Shown here in pieces: positions 1 to 6,587 of a stretch of 10,215 nt of DNA. The position numbers and the translations under genes were made by a program. Location: NCBI GenBank assembly GCA_031273545.1, contig JAISRQ010000154.1, positions 1 through 10,215 on the forward strand. The letters run 5' to 3'. The notes under the pieces are model-generated. The model was given only the letters and a program-made list of their open reading frames with translations, made no database searches and was not told where the DNA came from. Source of the stretch: Holosporales bacterium. Its GTDB lineage: Bacteria; Pseudomonadota; Alphaproteobacteria; BNTO01. The first letter of the stretch is position 1; every line of letters begins with the position of its first letter.

Positions 1-1
1 A

Positions 2-340
2 AAAGTCGCAAAGGTTGATGCAGTAATAAAGGAGACAGTTGATATGTATAAAGAAATAATTGCAGATAAAGAAACGCAAGAATTGCTGTGGGCTCAGGAG
101 AAATATAGATTGGATCACCTTTCTGCAGTGGGCTACGCTGCAGACGTCGCTGAGCAGAGGGGCATACAGATCGGCGAGCAAAGGGGCATACAGATTGGCG
201 AGCAAAGGGGAATGCAAATCGGAGAGCAAAGGGGCAAGCTCGAAATAGCACGAGCGCTTCTCTCAGAAGGTGCACCGATAAGTATGATCGCCAAATGCAC
301 AGGTTTTCGCATATCAGAGCTTGAAGAACTAAAAAAGTAG
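2..340 (+). CDS. C-terminal part of an Rpn-family (PD-(D/E)XK) nuclease/putative transposase, 5' truncated by window edge
   Basis: The reading frame is open from base 2, so the ATG at 44 is probably internal and the true start lies before the window. About 112 residues are visible. The catalytic PD-(D/E)XK core is not in view. What is seen is the typical tail of Rpn/transposase_31-like proteins: a charged helix (KETQELLWAQEKYRLD), then an eight-residue repeat EQRGIQIG present three times plus a partial copy. After that comes a short helix-turn-helix-like end (ARALLSEGAPISMIAKCTGF, then ISELEELKK). In this family, known members act as DNA endonucleases that stimulate RecA-independent recombination, and the tail repeats vary in number. 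The family call rests on the tail alone, so completeness and activity of the gene are unknown. It stops at TAG 338-340, 20 bases before a dispersed repeat copy. Confidence 0.8.
   Translation, partial: KVAKVDAVIKETVDMYKEIIADKETQELLWAQEKYRLDHLSAVGYAADVAEQRGIQIGEQRGIQIGEQRGMQIGEQRGKLEIARALLSEGAPISMIAKCTGFRISELEELKK
152..237 (+). repeat. 24-bp in-frame tandem repeat in the Rpn-like gene
   Basis: Three consecutive 24-base units (152-175, 176-199, 200-223) and a partial fourth (224-237) each start with GAGCARAGGGG. They encode EQRG(I/M)QIG. Unit length is a multiple of three, so copy-number change by slippage would keep the frame and lengthen or shorten the helical tail. Confidence 0.9.
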
Positions 341-359
341 TATCCAAAAAGAATGTACA

Positions 360-380
360 CACTCCCCAAAGATTAGGGAC
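360..380 (+). repeat. Dispersed repeat copy 1
   Basis: Begins CACTCCCCAAAGATTAGGGA. It shares CCCCAAA and a following ATT..GGAC block with copies at 577-598 (minus), 1396-1416 (plus) and, more weakly, 7619-7638 (minus). It lies 20 bases after the Rpn-like stop codon and faces copy 2, so the two form imperfect inverted repeats around about 240 bases. Confidence 0.5.
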
Positions 381-603
381 ATTTGACAACTTCCTCAGCC
401 ACTACCTTTACCTGATGTGAATACCCCTTTTGGTCGTCAGACAAAAGCACCTCTGCCAGTTTTGTAGACATTAACTTCGGCACGGAAAGAAATACACCAG
501 TCGTATAATAACTGCATAGGGAAGCGCATTGTCGGCGGCAAAAGTTAACTCCGGCAGGTCAGTTGATGTTAAAAAAGTCCGCAATTTTTTGGGGTATGGG
601 CAT
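373..603 (-). pseudogene. Possible decayed 77-codon gene of unknown function
   Basis: Reading on the minus strand from ATG 601-603 gives MPIPQKIADFFNIN, then an in-frame TGA at 559-561. The same frame then runs without further stops to TAA 373-375, ending TTGVFLSVPKLMSTKLAEVL and then a charged stretch finishing in EEVVKCP. Between the two parts a neighbouring frame reads more protein-like (DLPELTFAADNALPYAVII), so two compensating frameshifts are an alternative to one nonsense codon. TGA is a normal stop here, as it ends the Sel1 gene at 7819. No Shine-Dalgarno sequence is visible before the ATG. I do not recognise the protein, and the whole call could be chance. Confidence 0.25.
577..598 (-). 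repeat. Dispersed repeat copy 2
   Basis: The minus strand reads CATACCCCAAAAAATTGCGG followed by AC. It is inverted relative to copy 1 at 360-380. In frame it encodes the start of the possible pseudogene (PIPQKIAD), and the copy near 7630 gives a similar peptide (PTPQKLTD). Confidence 0.5.
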
Positions 604-960
604 AACTAAAATCTGAAGGGTGCGAATGGGAGAAGGAAGCCTCCCCCCCAACCACCACCTTCTATCCTATCAGAAAAAAGTTAAGGAATAATGAATACAA
701 GATATATGACTTTTAATTCAAATCCGGTCATTAACGGTCCATTAACCTTTTTGTGTTAGGATGAAGGGAGGAGATGGCGCGCTAACGGCTCCTCACCAGT
801 AGTAAAAGCAGCGAGACCTTTACAATACAGCAACACCGCAAGCGGCGGATTCGACTCCCCCCAACACCACGCCAAAACAACCACGCGGACAAATCCCCCC
901 AACGAACTACACGCCACCGCAGCATAACGCCCTCCCAAGCACCGCTACCGCCAGCGAGCC
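604..960. other. Gene-free stretch with a GC-rich segment downstream of HU
   Basis: No convincing coding frame on either strand. At 725-746 there is an imperfect direct repeat (CGGTCATTAA then CGGTCCATTAA). From about 755 to 960 base composition is clearly richer in G and C than the other intergenic DNA here, with C-runs on the plus strand. This segment follows the HU stop codon and could be its 3' untranslated region or an unrecognised structured RNA. A small hairpin (CGCT, six-base loop, AGCG) lies just after the HU stop, but no run of T follows it, so I do not call it a terminator. Confidence 0.4.
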
Positions 961-1239
961 TTACGCACCACCAAGCGCCTCTTTCAGGAGCTTTCCTGCC
1001 CGAAACTTTGGCGAACGATGGGCTGGAATGTGAATCTTCTCTCCAGTCCGAGGATTCCGTCCTTCCGCTGCCGGCTTGTCTACGCACAAAAAAGACCCAA
1101 ACCCAACCAGACGGACCTCGTCGCCTTGTTTTAGCGACTCAACTATCGAGTTAAACACAGCCTCCAACGCCCTCTCTGCGTCGACTTTCGTCAACCCGCA
1201 CTTATCACTCACGCTAGAAACTAATTCACCTTTGTTCAT
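961..1239 (-). CDS. hup: HU-family DNA-binding protein
   Basis: A 92-residue protein with the full HU/IHF fold length. The N-terminal dimerising helices begin MNKGELVSSVSDKCGLTKVD. The signature GFGSF is at 46-50 and the DNA-intercalating arm carries GRNPRTGE at 60-67, with Pro63 at the arm tip as in HU. The stretch IPAHRSPKF is closer to HU than to IHF subunits. HU binds DNA without strong sequence preference, bends it and helps compact the nucleoid. The start is at 1239 rather than the longer frame opening at 1281. A GGAG ribosome site lies nine bases before this ATG, family proteins begin MNK, and the longer start would sit on top of the promoter. It is transcribed divergently from gapR, another nucleoid protein. 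Confidence 0.93.
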   Translation of the reverse strand: MNKGELVSSVSDKCGLTKVDAERALEAVFNSIVESLKQGDEVRLVGFGSFLCVDKPAAEGRNPRTGEKIHIPAHRSPKFRAGKLLKEALGGA

Positions 1240-1270
1240 CTTTAATATCTCCAAAAACACTCCTGTCTGC

Positions 1271-1300
1271 ATATTAGTCATTAGGCTTGTTTACGGTCAA
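1271..1300 (-). promoter_or_regulatory. Predicted sigma70-type promoter of the HU gene
   Basis: On the minus strand a -35-like TTGACC (1295-1300) is followed after 18 bases by TAATAT (1271-1276). Transcription would start near 1264, giving a leader of about 25 bases that contains the GGAG ribosome site. Confidence 0.45.
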
Positions 1301-1395
1301 TGTTTTTGTTATGGATTTTCCGAAATTTCTTAGGATTTTAGCCCCAAAATGGAGTTAGCAGCCATTTTATCCAACGCATTAGTCACGTTATATGT

Positions 1396-1416
1396 CCTCC
1401 CCAAAAGATTACGGAC
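1396..1416 (+). repeat. Dispersed repeat copy 3
   Basis: Begins CCTCCCCAAAAGATTACGGA, nearly matching copy 1 (360-380) apart from one inserted A. The following GGACTGTCTA (1413-1422) recurs exactly at 6276-6285, next to the second mutS fragment. Confidence 0.5.
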
Positions 1417-1549
1417 TGTCTAACATGACAAAGGCTTACGATTGTTCAGTCTGGTCCCCAATGTTTGAGGCCCCAGCACGTATCTGACTCAGCAATATTT
1501 AGGAAGTGGGTAAAGTGCACAAAATTCGAAATAAAGTTCATCATCCTCG

Positions 1550-1578
1550 TTTTTTTGATAGAAGACATTCCGTATAAT
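1550..1578 (+). promoter_or_regulatory. Predicted promoter of the gapR-mutS operon
   Basis: A perfect -10 box TATAAT lies at 1573-1578, 51 bases before the gapR ATG. The -35 is poor: a T-rich hexamer at the expected 17-base distance (1550-1555), while the better TTGATA (1555-1560) is too close. The -10 is the only strong element. Confidence 0.4.
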
Positions 1579-1628
1579 TGGTTACAATCAAATAAACGAT
1601 TTTTGAGAAAGAACCATTTGTTTTTGTT

Positions 1629-1895
1629 ATGAGCGATCAATCTAAAGAAACATCAGGAAGCATCAATTCTATTTCATCAGACGAGTTGAAGTCTTTTATT
1701 GAACGGTTGGAAAAACTTGAGGAAGAGAAGAGTACAATAGGCAACTACATACGCGACGTATACGGAGAAGCGAAATCGGAAGGGTTTGACCCGAAAATCA
1801 TGCGTAAGGTGCTAAAGATACGCAGCATGAAATACGAGGACGTACTTGAGGAAGAGGAACTCCTTGAGACATATATGCAAGCGTTGAAGTCTTAA
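1629..1895 (+). CDS. gapR: GapR-family (DUF2312/UPF0335) nucleoid-associated protein
   Basis: An 88-residue protein with a polar N-terminus of about 17 residues, then the DUF2312 core. It opens with the coiled-coil helix DELKSFIERLEKLEEEKSTI (residues 18-37), continues IRDVYGEAKSEGFDPKIMRK, and ends with helices holding EEEELLETYMQAL. The match to the family pattern (LRSF-ERIERLEEEK, D-KDVY-EAK--GFD, L-LYL-AL) is clear by eye. In Caulobacter, GapR binds overtwisted AT-rich DNA and helps type II topoisomerases relieve positive supercoiling; the same role is inferred here. No good Shine-Dalgarno sequence sits close to the ATG, and the start is chosen because it gives the normal family length. 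The stop is 19 bases before mutS on the same strand, so the two are probably one operon. Confidence 0.9.
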   Translation: MSDQSKETSGSINSISSDELKSFIERLEKLEEEKSTIGNYIRDVYGEAKSEGFDPKIMRKVLKIRSMKYEDVLEEEELLETYMQALKS

Positions 1896-1914
1896 GTGGG
1901 GTGCGTTCACAATA

Positions 1915-4398
1915 ATGGATGAGAACTCTCTAAGCCCTACAATGCAACAATACGTTGCAATAAAAAAGCAATACCCCGATAGTCTGTTATTTTACAGATT
2001 GGGGGATTTTTTTGAGTTATTCTTTGACGATGCAGTTACAGCATCTGGGGCGCTTGATATCGCGTTGACTACGCGTGGCAAGCAAGGTGGACGGGAAGTC
2101 CCCATGTGTGGCGTTCCTGTGCACGCGTATGAGCTATATCTTGCAAAGCTTATCCAAAAGGGCTACCGCGTGGTTATCTGCGACCAAGTTGAGACCCCGG
2201 AAGAAGCCAAAAAGCGCGGATCCAAAGGGCCCCTTGCACGTGATATAACGCGCATTGTAACGAGTGGCACATTAACAGAGGAAGGATTGCTTCCTGGAGA
2301 GAACAATTACATTGTTGCGGCATACTTGTCATCCAATGGTGCAGTGGCGGTAGCCGTTGCAGATATTTCGACAGGTTTTTTTGGGATAGAAGAAACTACC
2401 GGCAAAAGCCTTAGTGACGTGCTGGCCCGGTGGAGTCCGTCGGAAATTCTCGTCTCAGATGATATGTTCGCTGCGATGCAGATGACTTTCGAACCATGGA
2501 AGAAAAAGCTAACGATCTTGCCCAATGCTAAGTTTAAAACGTTAAATGCAGCGTATTTGCTTCAGTCTATATATAATGTACAGACGCTGGATGTATTTGG
2601 AGATATGTCTCCTCATGAGCTACAAGCAGCCGGTATACTTGTTGACTATATTGTGTCTACTCAATGTTGTCGGAATTTGTCGTTGTCTGCGCCACAAATG
2701 ATCCACTCTAGGGAGTTTTTGTCGATAGATATGGCAACGCGGCGCAACTTGGAGCTGGTAACGTCGGTTTCTGATCAAAAAAACAGTTCTTTGTTCGCCG
2801 CCATTAACAAAACAGAAACAGCAGCGGGACGCCGCCTTCTTTTGAAGTGGATTTCAGCACCACTATTAGATATTTCGAAAATAGAACACCGTTTAGATGA
2901 CGTAGAGTTCTTTTTGAATAATTCACAAATAAGAAAAGGAATTCGCGATTTCTTGAAAAACTTACCAGACATAGAGCGAATTTTATCGAGGATCGCGCTA
3001 AAGCGCATGACACCAAGGGATATTGGGGCTTTGCGTTTTGCGCTGGAACGAAATCAAATGATTAAGTCGTTGCTTGCCGAAACGGAGCAGTGCGGGGTCG
3101 AGGTGACGACGGACTTTAGTGAATTGATCTTTGAGCTACGCAAGGCATTCAAGGAAGATCTTCCTACACAAGCAAGGGATGGGAATTTTATAGAAGATGG
3201 TTTTGATCCAATTTTGGATGATTTTCGTAATTTACGTGACCATGTCTCGGAAAATTTACAAAATTTGCAAAACCAATATATCCAACAAACGGGAATCAAT
3301 AATCTAAAGATTCGCAAAAATAATGTTTGGGGGATCTATGTCGAGGTTAGTACATCCCAAGTATCTAAGGTTCCGTTTGATTTTATTCACAAGCAAACGC
3401 TCACTAATTGCACGAGGTACACGACAAGCGAGCTTATGGACTTGGAACAGCGCATAGACAAGGCTGAAGCGTCTTACTTGAACAGAGAGTTGGAGATATT
3501 TGATTCGTTTGTAACTCAGATTTTAACAATGCGAGAGAGCATAATCGCAACGTCCGAGACCCTTGCGTACATAGATGTCGTTACGTCAGGAGCAGAGCTA
3601 GCTTCGGTTAACAAGTATGTTCGTCCGCAGTTTTCTACGCAACCGGAGCTGTCCATCATTTCCGGACGCCACCCTGTTGTAGAGCAATCCTTCAAAAATA
3701 AGGAAGAGCACTTTACTGCGAACGATTGCAATTTGGATTACGAAAAACGAAGATTTTTGCTTGTTACAGGACCAAATATGGCGGGCAAAAGCACGTACTT
3801 GCGTCAAATTGCGCTGATTATAATTATGGCGCAAATGGGTTTCTTCGTCCCAGCAGAGAAGGCGTTGATCGGCATAGTCGACAAAATCTTCAGCAGGATT
3901 GGTGCATCCGATGATTTGGCTTCGGGGCGTTCGACCTTTATGGTTGAGATGATCGAAACCGCCGCAATTTTACACCAAGCAACAAACAAATCTTTGGTAA
4001 TACTGGATGAGATTGGGCGCGGAACAGCGACTTATGATGGGCTGTCAATTGCATGGTCAGTTAGCGAATATTTATATCAGACGATTCAGTGCAGAACGCT
4101 CTTCGCAACACACTACCACGAATTGACAAAGCTATCTGACGCATTTCCCGGAGTAGTTCCAGTAACGGCTGCGATTCATGAATGGGAGGACAAAGTGATA
4201 TTCCAGCATAAAATCATAGATGGCTGCGCGCATAAGTCCTACGGGATTCACGTCGCACAGCTTGCAGGGCTTCCAAAGGTGGTGATCCTGAGAGCAAGCG
4301 AATTACTTAAGTCACTCGAAACAGAAGTCAACGTTCAGCCTAAGAATGAAAAAGTAATTCGGCAACATATTAACAAGCTACAGAAGGAACTGTTTTAG
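1915..4398 (+). CDS. mutS: DNA mismatch repair protein MutS
   Basis: An 827-residue MutS that recognises mismatches and small loops and recruits MutL in an ATP-dependent way. The N-terminal mismatch-binding domain carries GDFFELF, with the Phe-X-Glu motif at F32-F33-E34, followed by the hallmark stretch containing PMCGVPVHAYE. The connector and lever/clamp domains fill roughly residues 115-560. The ATPase domain has Walker A GPNMAGKST (619-627), the signature around SDDLASGRSTFMVEM, Walker B LVILDEIGRGT (694-704, D698/E699) and the H733-Y734-H735-E736-L737 motif. All catalytic landmarks are intact. It is shorter than E. coli MutS (853 aa): after the ATPase domain only about 25 residues remain, ending KLQKELF, and the usual C-terminal tetramerisation region is not recognisable. 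The ribosome site is weak (GTGGGG about 13 bases before the ATG). The 3' end has been copied twice downstream. Confidence 0.97.
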   Translation: MDENSLSPTMQQYVAIKKQYPDSLLFYRLGDFFELFFDDAVTASGALDIALTTRGKQGGREVPMCGVPVHAYELYLAKLIQKGYRVVICDQVETPEEAKKRGSKGPLARDITRIVTSGTLTEEGLLPGENNYIVAAYLSSNGAVAVAVADISTGFFGIEETTGKSLSDVLARWSPSEILVSDDMFAAMQMTFEPWKKKLTILPNAKFKTLNAAYLLQSIYNVQTLDVFGDMSPHELQAAGILVDYIVSTQCCRNLSLSAPQMIHSREFLSIDMATRRNLELVTSVSDQKNSSLFAAINKTETAAGRRLLLKWISAPLLDISKIEHRLDDVEFFLNNSQIRKGIRDFLKNLPDIERILSRIALKRMTPRDIGALRFALERNQMIKSLLAETEQCGVEVTTDFSELIFELRKAFKEDLPTQARDGNFIEDGFDPILDDFRNLRDHVSENLQNLQNQYIQQTGINNLKIRKNNVWGIYVEVSTSQVSKVPFDFIHKQTLTNCTRYTTSELMDLEQRIDKAEASYLNRELEIFDSFVTQILTMRESIIATSETLAYIDVVTSGAELASVNKYVRPQFSTQPELSIISGRHPVVEQSFKNKEEHFTANDCNLDYEKRRFLLVTGPNMAGKSTYLRQIALIIIMAQMGFFVPAEKALIGIVDKIFSRIGASDDLASGRSTFMVEMIETAAILHQATNKSLVILDEIGRGTATYDGLSIAWSVSEYLYQTIQCRTLFATHYHELTKLSDAFPGVVPVTAAIHEWEDKVIFQHKIIDGCAHKSYGIHVAQLAGLPKVVILRASELLKSLETEVNVQPKNEKVIRQHINKLQKELF

Positions 4399-4492
4399 AT
4401 ATCACACCCGTATTTCCTTCTAATATGGTCATACATTATACCCAAGGGACTACGGGAGTTTCACGCAACAAACGCTGGCAATTCTACTGTCC

Positions 4493-5113
4493 CTATTCCT
4501 GTGACAGGTACTCGTCGTCTTCATCATAGTGTTCGCCATAATTAGTCTCATCTTCACACATAATGTCGTGCTCTTCCAACATGATAAAAAACTCTTCCCT
4601 CCGTATGTCTTTTTCTATAACCATATCTGTATCAATTTTCTTTCTCAGTTGATTTGCTACTGCAACGTCATATGGTCTTACAGCCTCTCTATATGCCAAG
4701 GCTGCTTCATGATGTTGTTCTACTGCCTGGTTATACAATGTCCTTGCATTATCCCTTTGTTGGTTTAGCACTGCTAGTTCTTGTTCAATTTGATTGAACT
4801 CATTAACACGTTCAGGCGTTGTAGAATGCCTTATTGAAGCTTTTCTGGCCGCTTTGCCCCATAGAGTTACTACCAATTTGTTGAACTCTGCCCATTTGTC
4901 TAGCCTCTCGTTACGTGCGAAAATTAGTCTGCCCGTTACTCCAGCAATATTGGCCAAATTGGCGGGATCCCCCCGATAGGCTGCCTCCGCCTCCAATCCA
5001 GCAAAATCAGGGGAATAAGCCTGCATAGCGCCACCACAGCCAACGCTGCACAAAAACAACAGAGCACAACGTTTTAACAATGCACCTTTAGTTACGTAGT
5101 TATTCAAAATCAT
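4493..5113 (-). CDS. Putative secreted protein of unknown function (paralog A)
   Basis: A 206-residue protein I do not recognise. The N-terminus looks like a signal peptide: basic region (KGALLKR), hydrophobic core (CALLFLCSVGCGG) and a possible cleavage after AMQA before YSPDF, aligned with the paralog. A lipobox reading (SVGC) is possible but weak. Residues about 103-145 are rich in Q, E and A with coiled-coil character (NQIEQELAVLNQQRDNARTL) and contain YREAVRPYDVA. The tail is strongly acidic (EEHDIMCEDE then YDEDDEYL). The start has AAAGGA six bases upstream (5120-5125). It is convergent with mutS, 94 bases away with no strong terminator seen between. The homologous gene at 5541-6164 shares the first 24 residues almost completely. 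Probably exported; role unknown. Confidence 0.8.
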   Translation of the reverse strand: MILNNYVTKGALLKRCALLFLCSVGCGGAMQAYSPDFAGLEAEAAYRGDPANLANIAGVTGRLIFARNERLDKWAEFNKLVVTLWGKAARKASIRHSTTPERVNEFNQIEQELAVLNQQRDNARTLYNQAVEQHHEAALAYREAVRPYDVAVANQLRKKIDTDMVIEKDIRREEFFIMLEEHDIMCEDETNYGEHYDEDDEYLSQE

Positions 5114-5149
5114 ATTTAATCCTTTAGGGAAAGTGTTTACCTGAAGTAA

Positions 5150-5178
5150 AATATATCTAATTAGCTCATGTAACGCAA
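5150..5178 (-). promoter_or_regulatory. Predicted promoter of paralog A
   Basis: On the minus strand TTGCGT (5173-5178) is followed after exactly 17 bases by TATATT (5150-5155). The paralog at 5541-6164 has TTGCGA, 17 bases, TATATT at the equivalent place, and this conservation supports both calls. Confidence 0.6.
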
Positions 5179-5384
5179 CAATTTATCACGATTTAATCTA
5201 CATTTTCTAGATGAAAGTATAAAAGACTAAATCCGAAGTGAATACTCTTTATTTACAATTAAGAAGTAACGATGTCTTCTTAAAAAAAATAACCACCACC
5301 CATTACTTGCAGGATGATGATACTCATTGCCTGTATATTGGCTGGTCCACGATCATTGTAGAGCTGCACGGTCCAGCAGGATTT

Positions 5385-5529
5385 CATGTCGCAGCTTGCA
5401 ATACCGCCAAAGGTGGTGATCCTGAGAGCCAACGAATTACTTAAGTCACCCGAAACCGAAGCTAATGTTCAGCCCCATAATGAAAAAGTAATTCGGCAAC
5501 ATGTTAAAAAGCTACAGAAAGAATTGTAA
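5385..5529 (+). pseudogene. Duplicated mutS 3' fragment 1
   Basis: From 5407 to 5526 this matches the last 40 codons before the final Phe of mutS, with 14 mismatches in 120 bases by hand count (about 88% identity), and ends at TAA 5527-5529. The frame still reads VQPHNEKVIRQH then KKLQKEL. Weaker similarity reaches at least to CATGTCGCA (5385, equivalent to the HVA codons of mutS), where a two-base deletion breaks the frame, and possibly to about 5363. Six codon changes are silent and six alter the residue, which suggests no selection on the peptide. No start codon or ATPase domain precedes it, so it is a relic. Confidence 0.9.
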
Positions 5530-5540
5530 AAAAAGCGCAC

Positions 5541-6164
5541 CTAATAGGAATCGCAATAAGTAACATTCTCCTTACACATAACATGGTGCTCATCCGACAT
5601 AACATCATGCTCTTCTGATGTTACTGCTTCCACAACTTCCGACTTCATTACATCATCCCTACGTTGTCTTGCTTCTGCCATGTCATATGGTCCTACAGCA
5701 TCTCTATACCGTACAGCTGCGTCTATGTGTTGTGTCCTCGCTAGCGTATATGCTTGTCTCGCCTCATCTATTCGTTTATTTAACTCTACTTGCTCTTGTT
5801 CAATTTGCTTTAACTCCTTACCTTCTTCACTAGTCGGATCCTTGTACAAATCAGGTGTTCCTGTTGACAAACATTTCTCTCTTATTGAAACTTTTCTATC
5901 TGCGTTTCTCCATAAAGTTCGTACTAAATTATTGAGTACTTTCTTCGTCGTTAACCTCTTTTCACGTGCAGAAATTAGCTCTGCCTTTATTTTTGTAGCA
6001 TTAGTAGAATGATCGGGGGTTACAGTATATACTGACTCTAATCCAACAAAACCAGGGAAATGAGCCTCAACCTCACTCGTTCCAGCACCGCAAATGCTGC
6101 ACAAAAATAACAGAGCGCAACATTTCAGCCGCGCTCCTTTAGTTATGTGGTTATTCAAAATCAT
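5541..6164 (-). CDS. Putative secreted protein of unknown function (paralog B)
   Basis: A 207-residue protein homologous to the one at 4493-5113. It opens MILNNHITKGARLKCCALL with a hydrophobic core and a likely signal peptidase site after EVEA before HFPGF. The middle shares KQIEQE-ELN--ID-AR--Y and AA-RYRDAVGPYDMAEAR with the paralog, a probable coiled coil. The acidic tail repeats itself (EEHDVMSDEHHVMC). The ATG at 6164 is preferred over a TTG at 6176 because a GAGG ribosome site (6171-6174) lies six bases upstream of the ATG and overlaps the TTG, and because this start aligns with the paralog. Its 3' end is 11 bases from the end of mutS fragment 1. Export is inferred; the function is unknown. 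Confidence 0.8.
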   Translation of the reverse strand: MILNNHITKGARLKCCALLFLCSICGAGTSEVEAHFPGFVGLESVYTVTPDHSTNATKIKAELISAREKRLTTKKVLNNLVRTLWRNADRKVSIREKCLSTGTPDLYKDPTSEEGKELKQIEQEQVELNKRIDEARQAYTLARTQHIDAAVRYRDAVGPYDMAEARQRRDDVMKSEVVEAVTSEEHDVMSDEHHVMCKENVTYCDSY

Positions 6165-6198
6165 CTTTGTCCTCAAAATTAATACCTATCTAATACTA

Positions 6199-6227
6199 AA
6201 TATACTCGATCAAAGTATACGTCGCAA
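6199..6227 (-). promoter_or_regulatory. Predicted promoter of paralog B
   Basis: TTGCGA (6222-6227, minus strand), 17-base spacer, TATATT (6199-6204). It has the same layout as the promoter of paralog A and gives a leader of about 27 bases with the GAGG site. Confidence 0.6.
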
Positions 6228-6315
6228 TACTCGATAATAACACTAGTTATATTTGTGAAAATTGCAATAATCTATGGACTGTCTACCTTTTGTCTAAATA
6301 ACAAAACATTGTACA

Positions 6316-6406
6316 GATGCAATTGAATTGCTTAAGTCGCTAGGAACAGAAGCCAATGTTCAGCCCAAGAAAGAAGATCGATAAACTACTAAAAGAACTA
6401 TTTTAA
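6316..6406 (+). pseudogene. Duplicated mutS 3' fragment 2
   Basis: GAATTGCTTAAGTCGCTAGG and the following ACAGAAGCCAATGTTCAGCC match the mutS codons for ELLKSLETEVNVQPK closely. After CCCAAGAAAGAA about 17 bases are lost compared with mutS, shifting the frame to TAA at 6381-6383. The end (AAACTACTAAAAGAACTATT then TTAA) still resembles the mutS terminus KLQKELF-stop. It is more diverged than fragment 1, so it may be an older copy or may have decayed faster. It lies on the 5' side of paralog B, just as fragment 1 lies on the 5' side of paralog A. Confidence 0.82.
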
Positions 6407-6587
6407 GAAGACCACTTTCCTACGGGCCCAAATATTGCGGCCCAGAAAATGAAGGATTGCAAGCACCGGTCCTTCCCCAAATGATCCGTAATATCTCGAC
6501 GGGACAGACACAAGCGCAACAAATTCACTTTTGCGCTAACAAGTTATAAAAAAAAATACTTTAATAAACGACGAAATGTAATGTGAT
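6407..6587. other. Intergenic region downstream of nusG
   Basis: No gene seen. It contains several small inverted repeats: GGGCC/GGCCC (6424-6428 and 6439-6443), GAAGGA/TCCTTC around 6451-6475, and GCGCAA/TTGCGC around 6514-6536. A run of nine A (6548-6556) is a T-run on the nusG strand about 30 bases past the stop, but I find no clear stem before it, so a nusG terminator is only possible. No trace of rplK. Confidence 0.4.

Larger units (their letters stand above)
1240..1628. other. Divergent intergenic region between HU and gapR
   Basis: About 390 bases without a supported gene. It holds the HU promoter, the gapR promoter, dispersed repeat copy 3 and a hairpin with a perfect seven-base stem (AAAATGG at 1346-1352, CCATTTT at 1362-1368, nine-base loop). 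A minus-strand frame in 1446-1640 has no recognisable content and overlaps the gapR promoter and start. Confidence 0.5.

Noticed and set aside
840..930. A tmRNA or tRNA: GGATTCGAC (847-855) matches a conserved tmRNA word, and a short frame ends in Ala-Ala-stop (919-927) like a tmRNA tag.
   Set aside because: The T-stem arms do not pair, no acceptor stem or CCA end fits, the spacing from the word to the would-be tag is too short, and the remaining half would have to lie inside the HU gene.
1240..1281. A longer HU protein starting at 1281.
   Set aside because: It would begin inside the predicted promoter, has no ribosome site, and adds 14 residues absent from the family; the ATG at 1239 has GGAG nine bases upstream.
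1446..1640. A 64-codon minus-strand gene between HU and gapR.
   Set aside because: It overlaps the gapR promoter and start, has no family resemblance and looks like a chance frame.
4399..4492. A bidirectional terminator between convergent mutS and paralog A.
   Set aside because: Only short GC pairs are present; I found no stem followed by a T-run on either strand.
5238..5444. A 68-codon plus-strand gene before mutS fragment 1.
   Set aside because: Its second half is the mutS relic read in the wrong frame, and the first half has no ribosome site or recognisable content.
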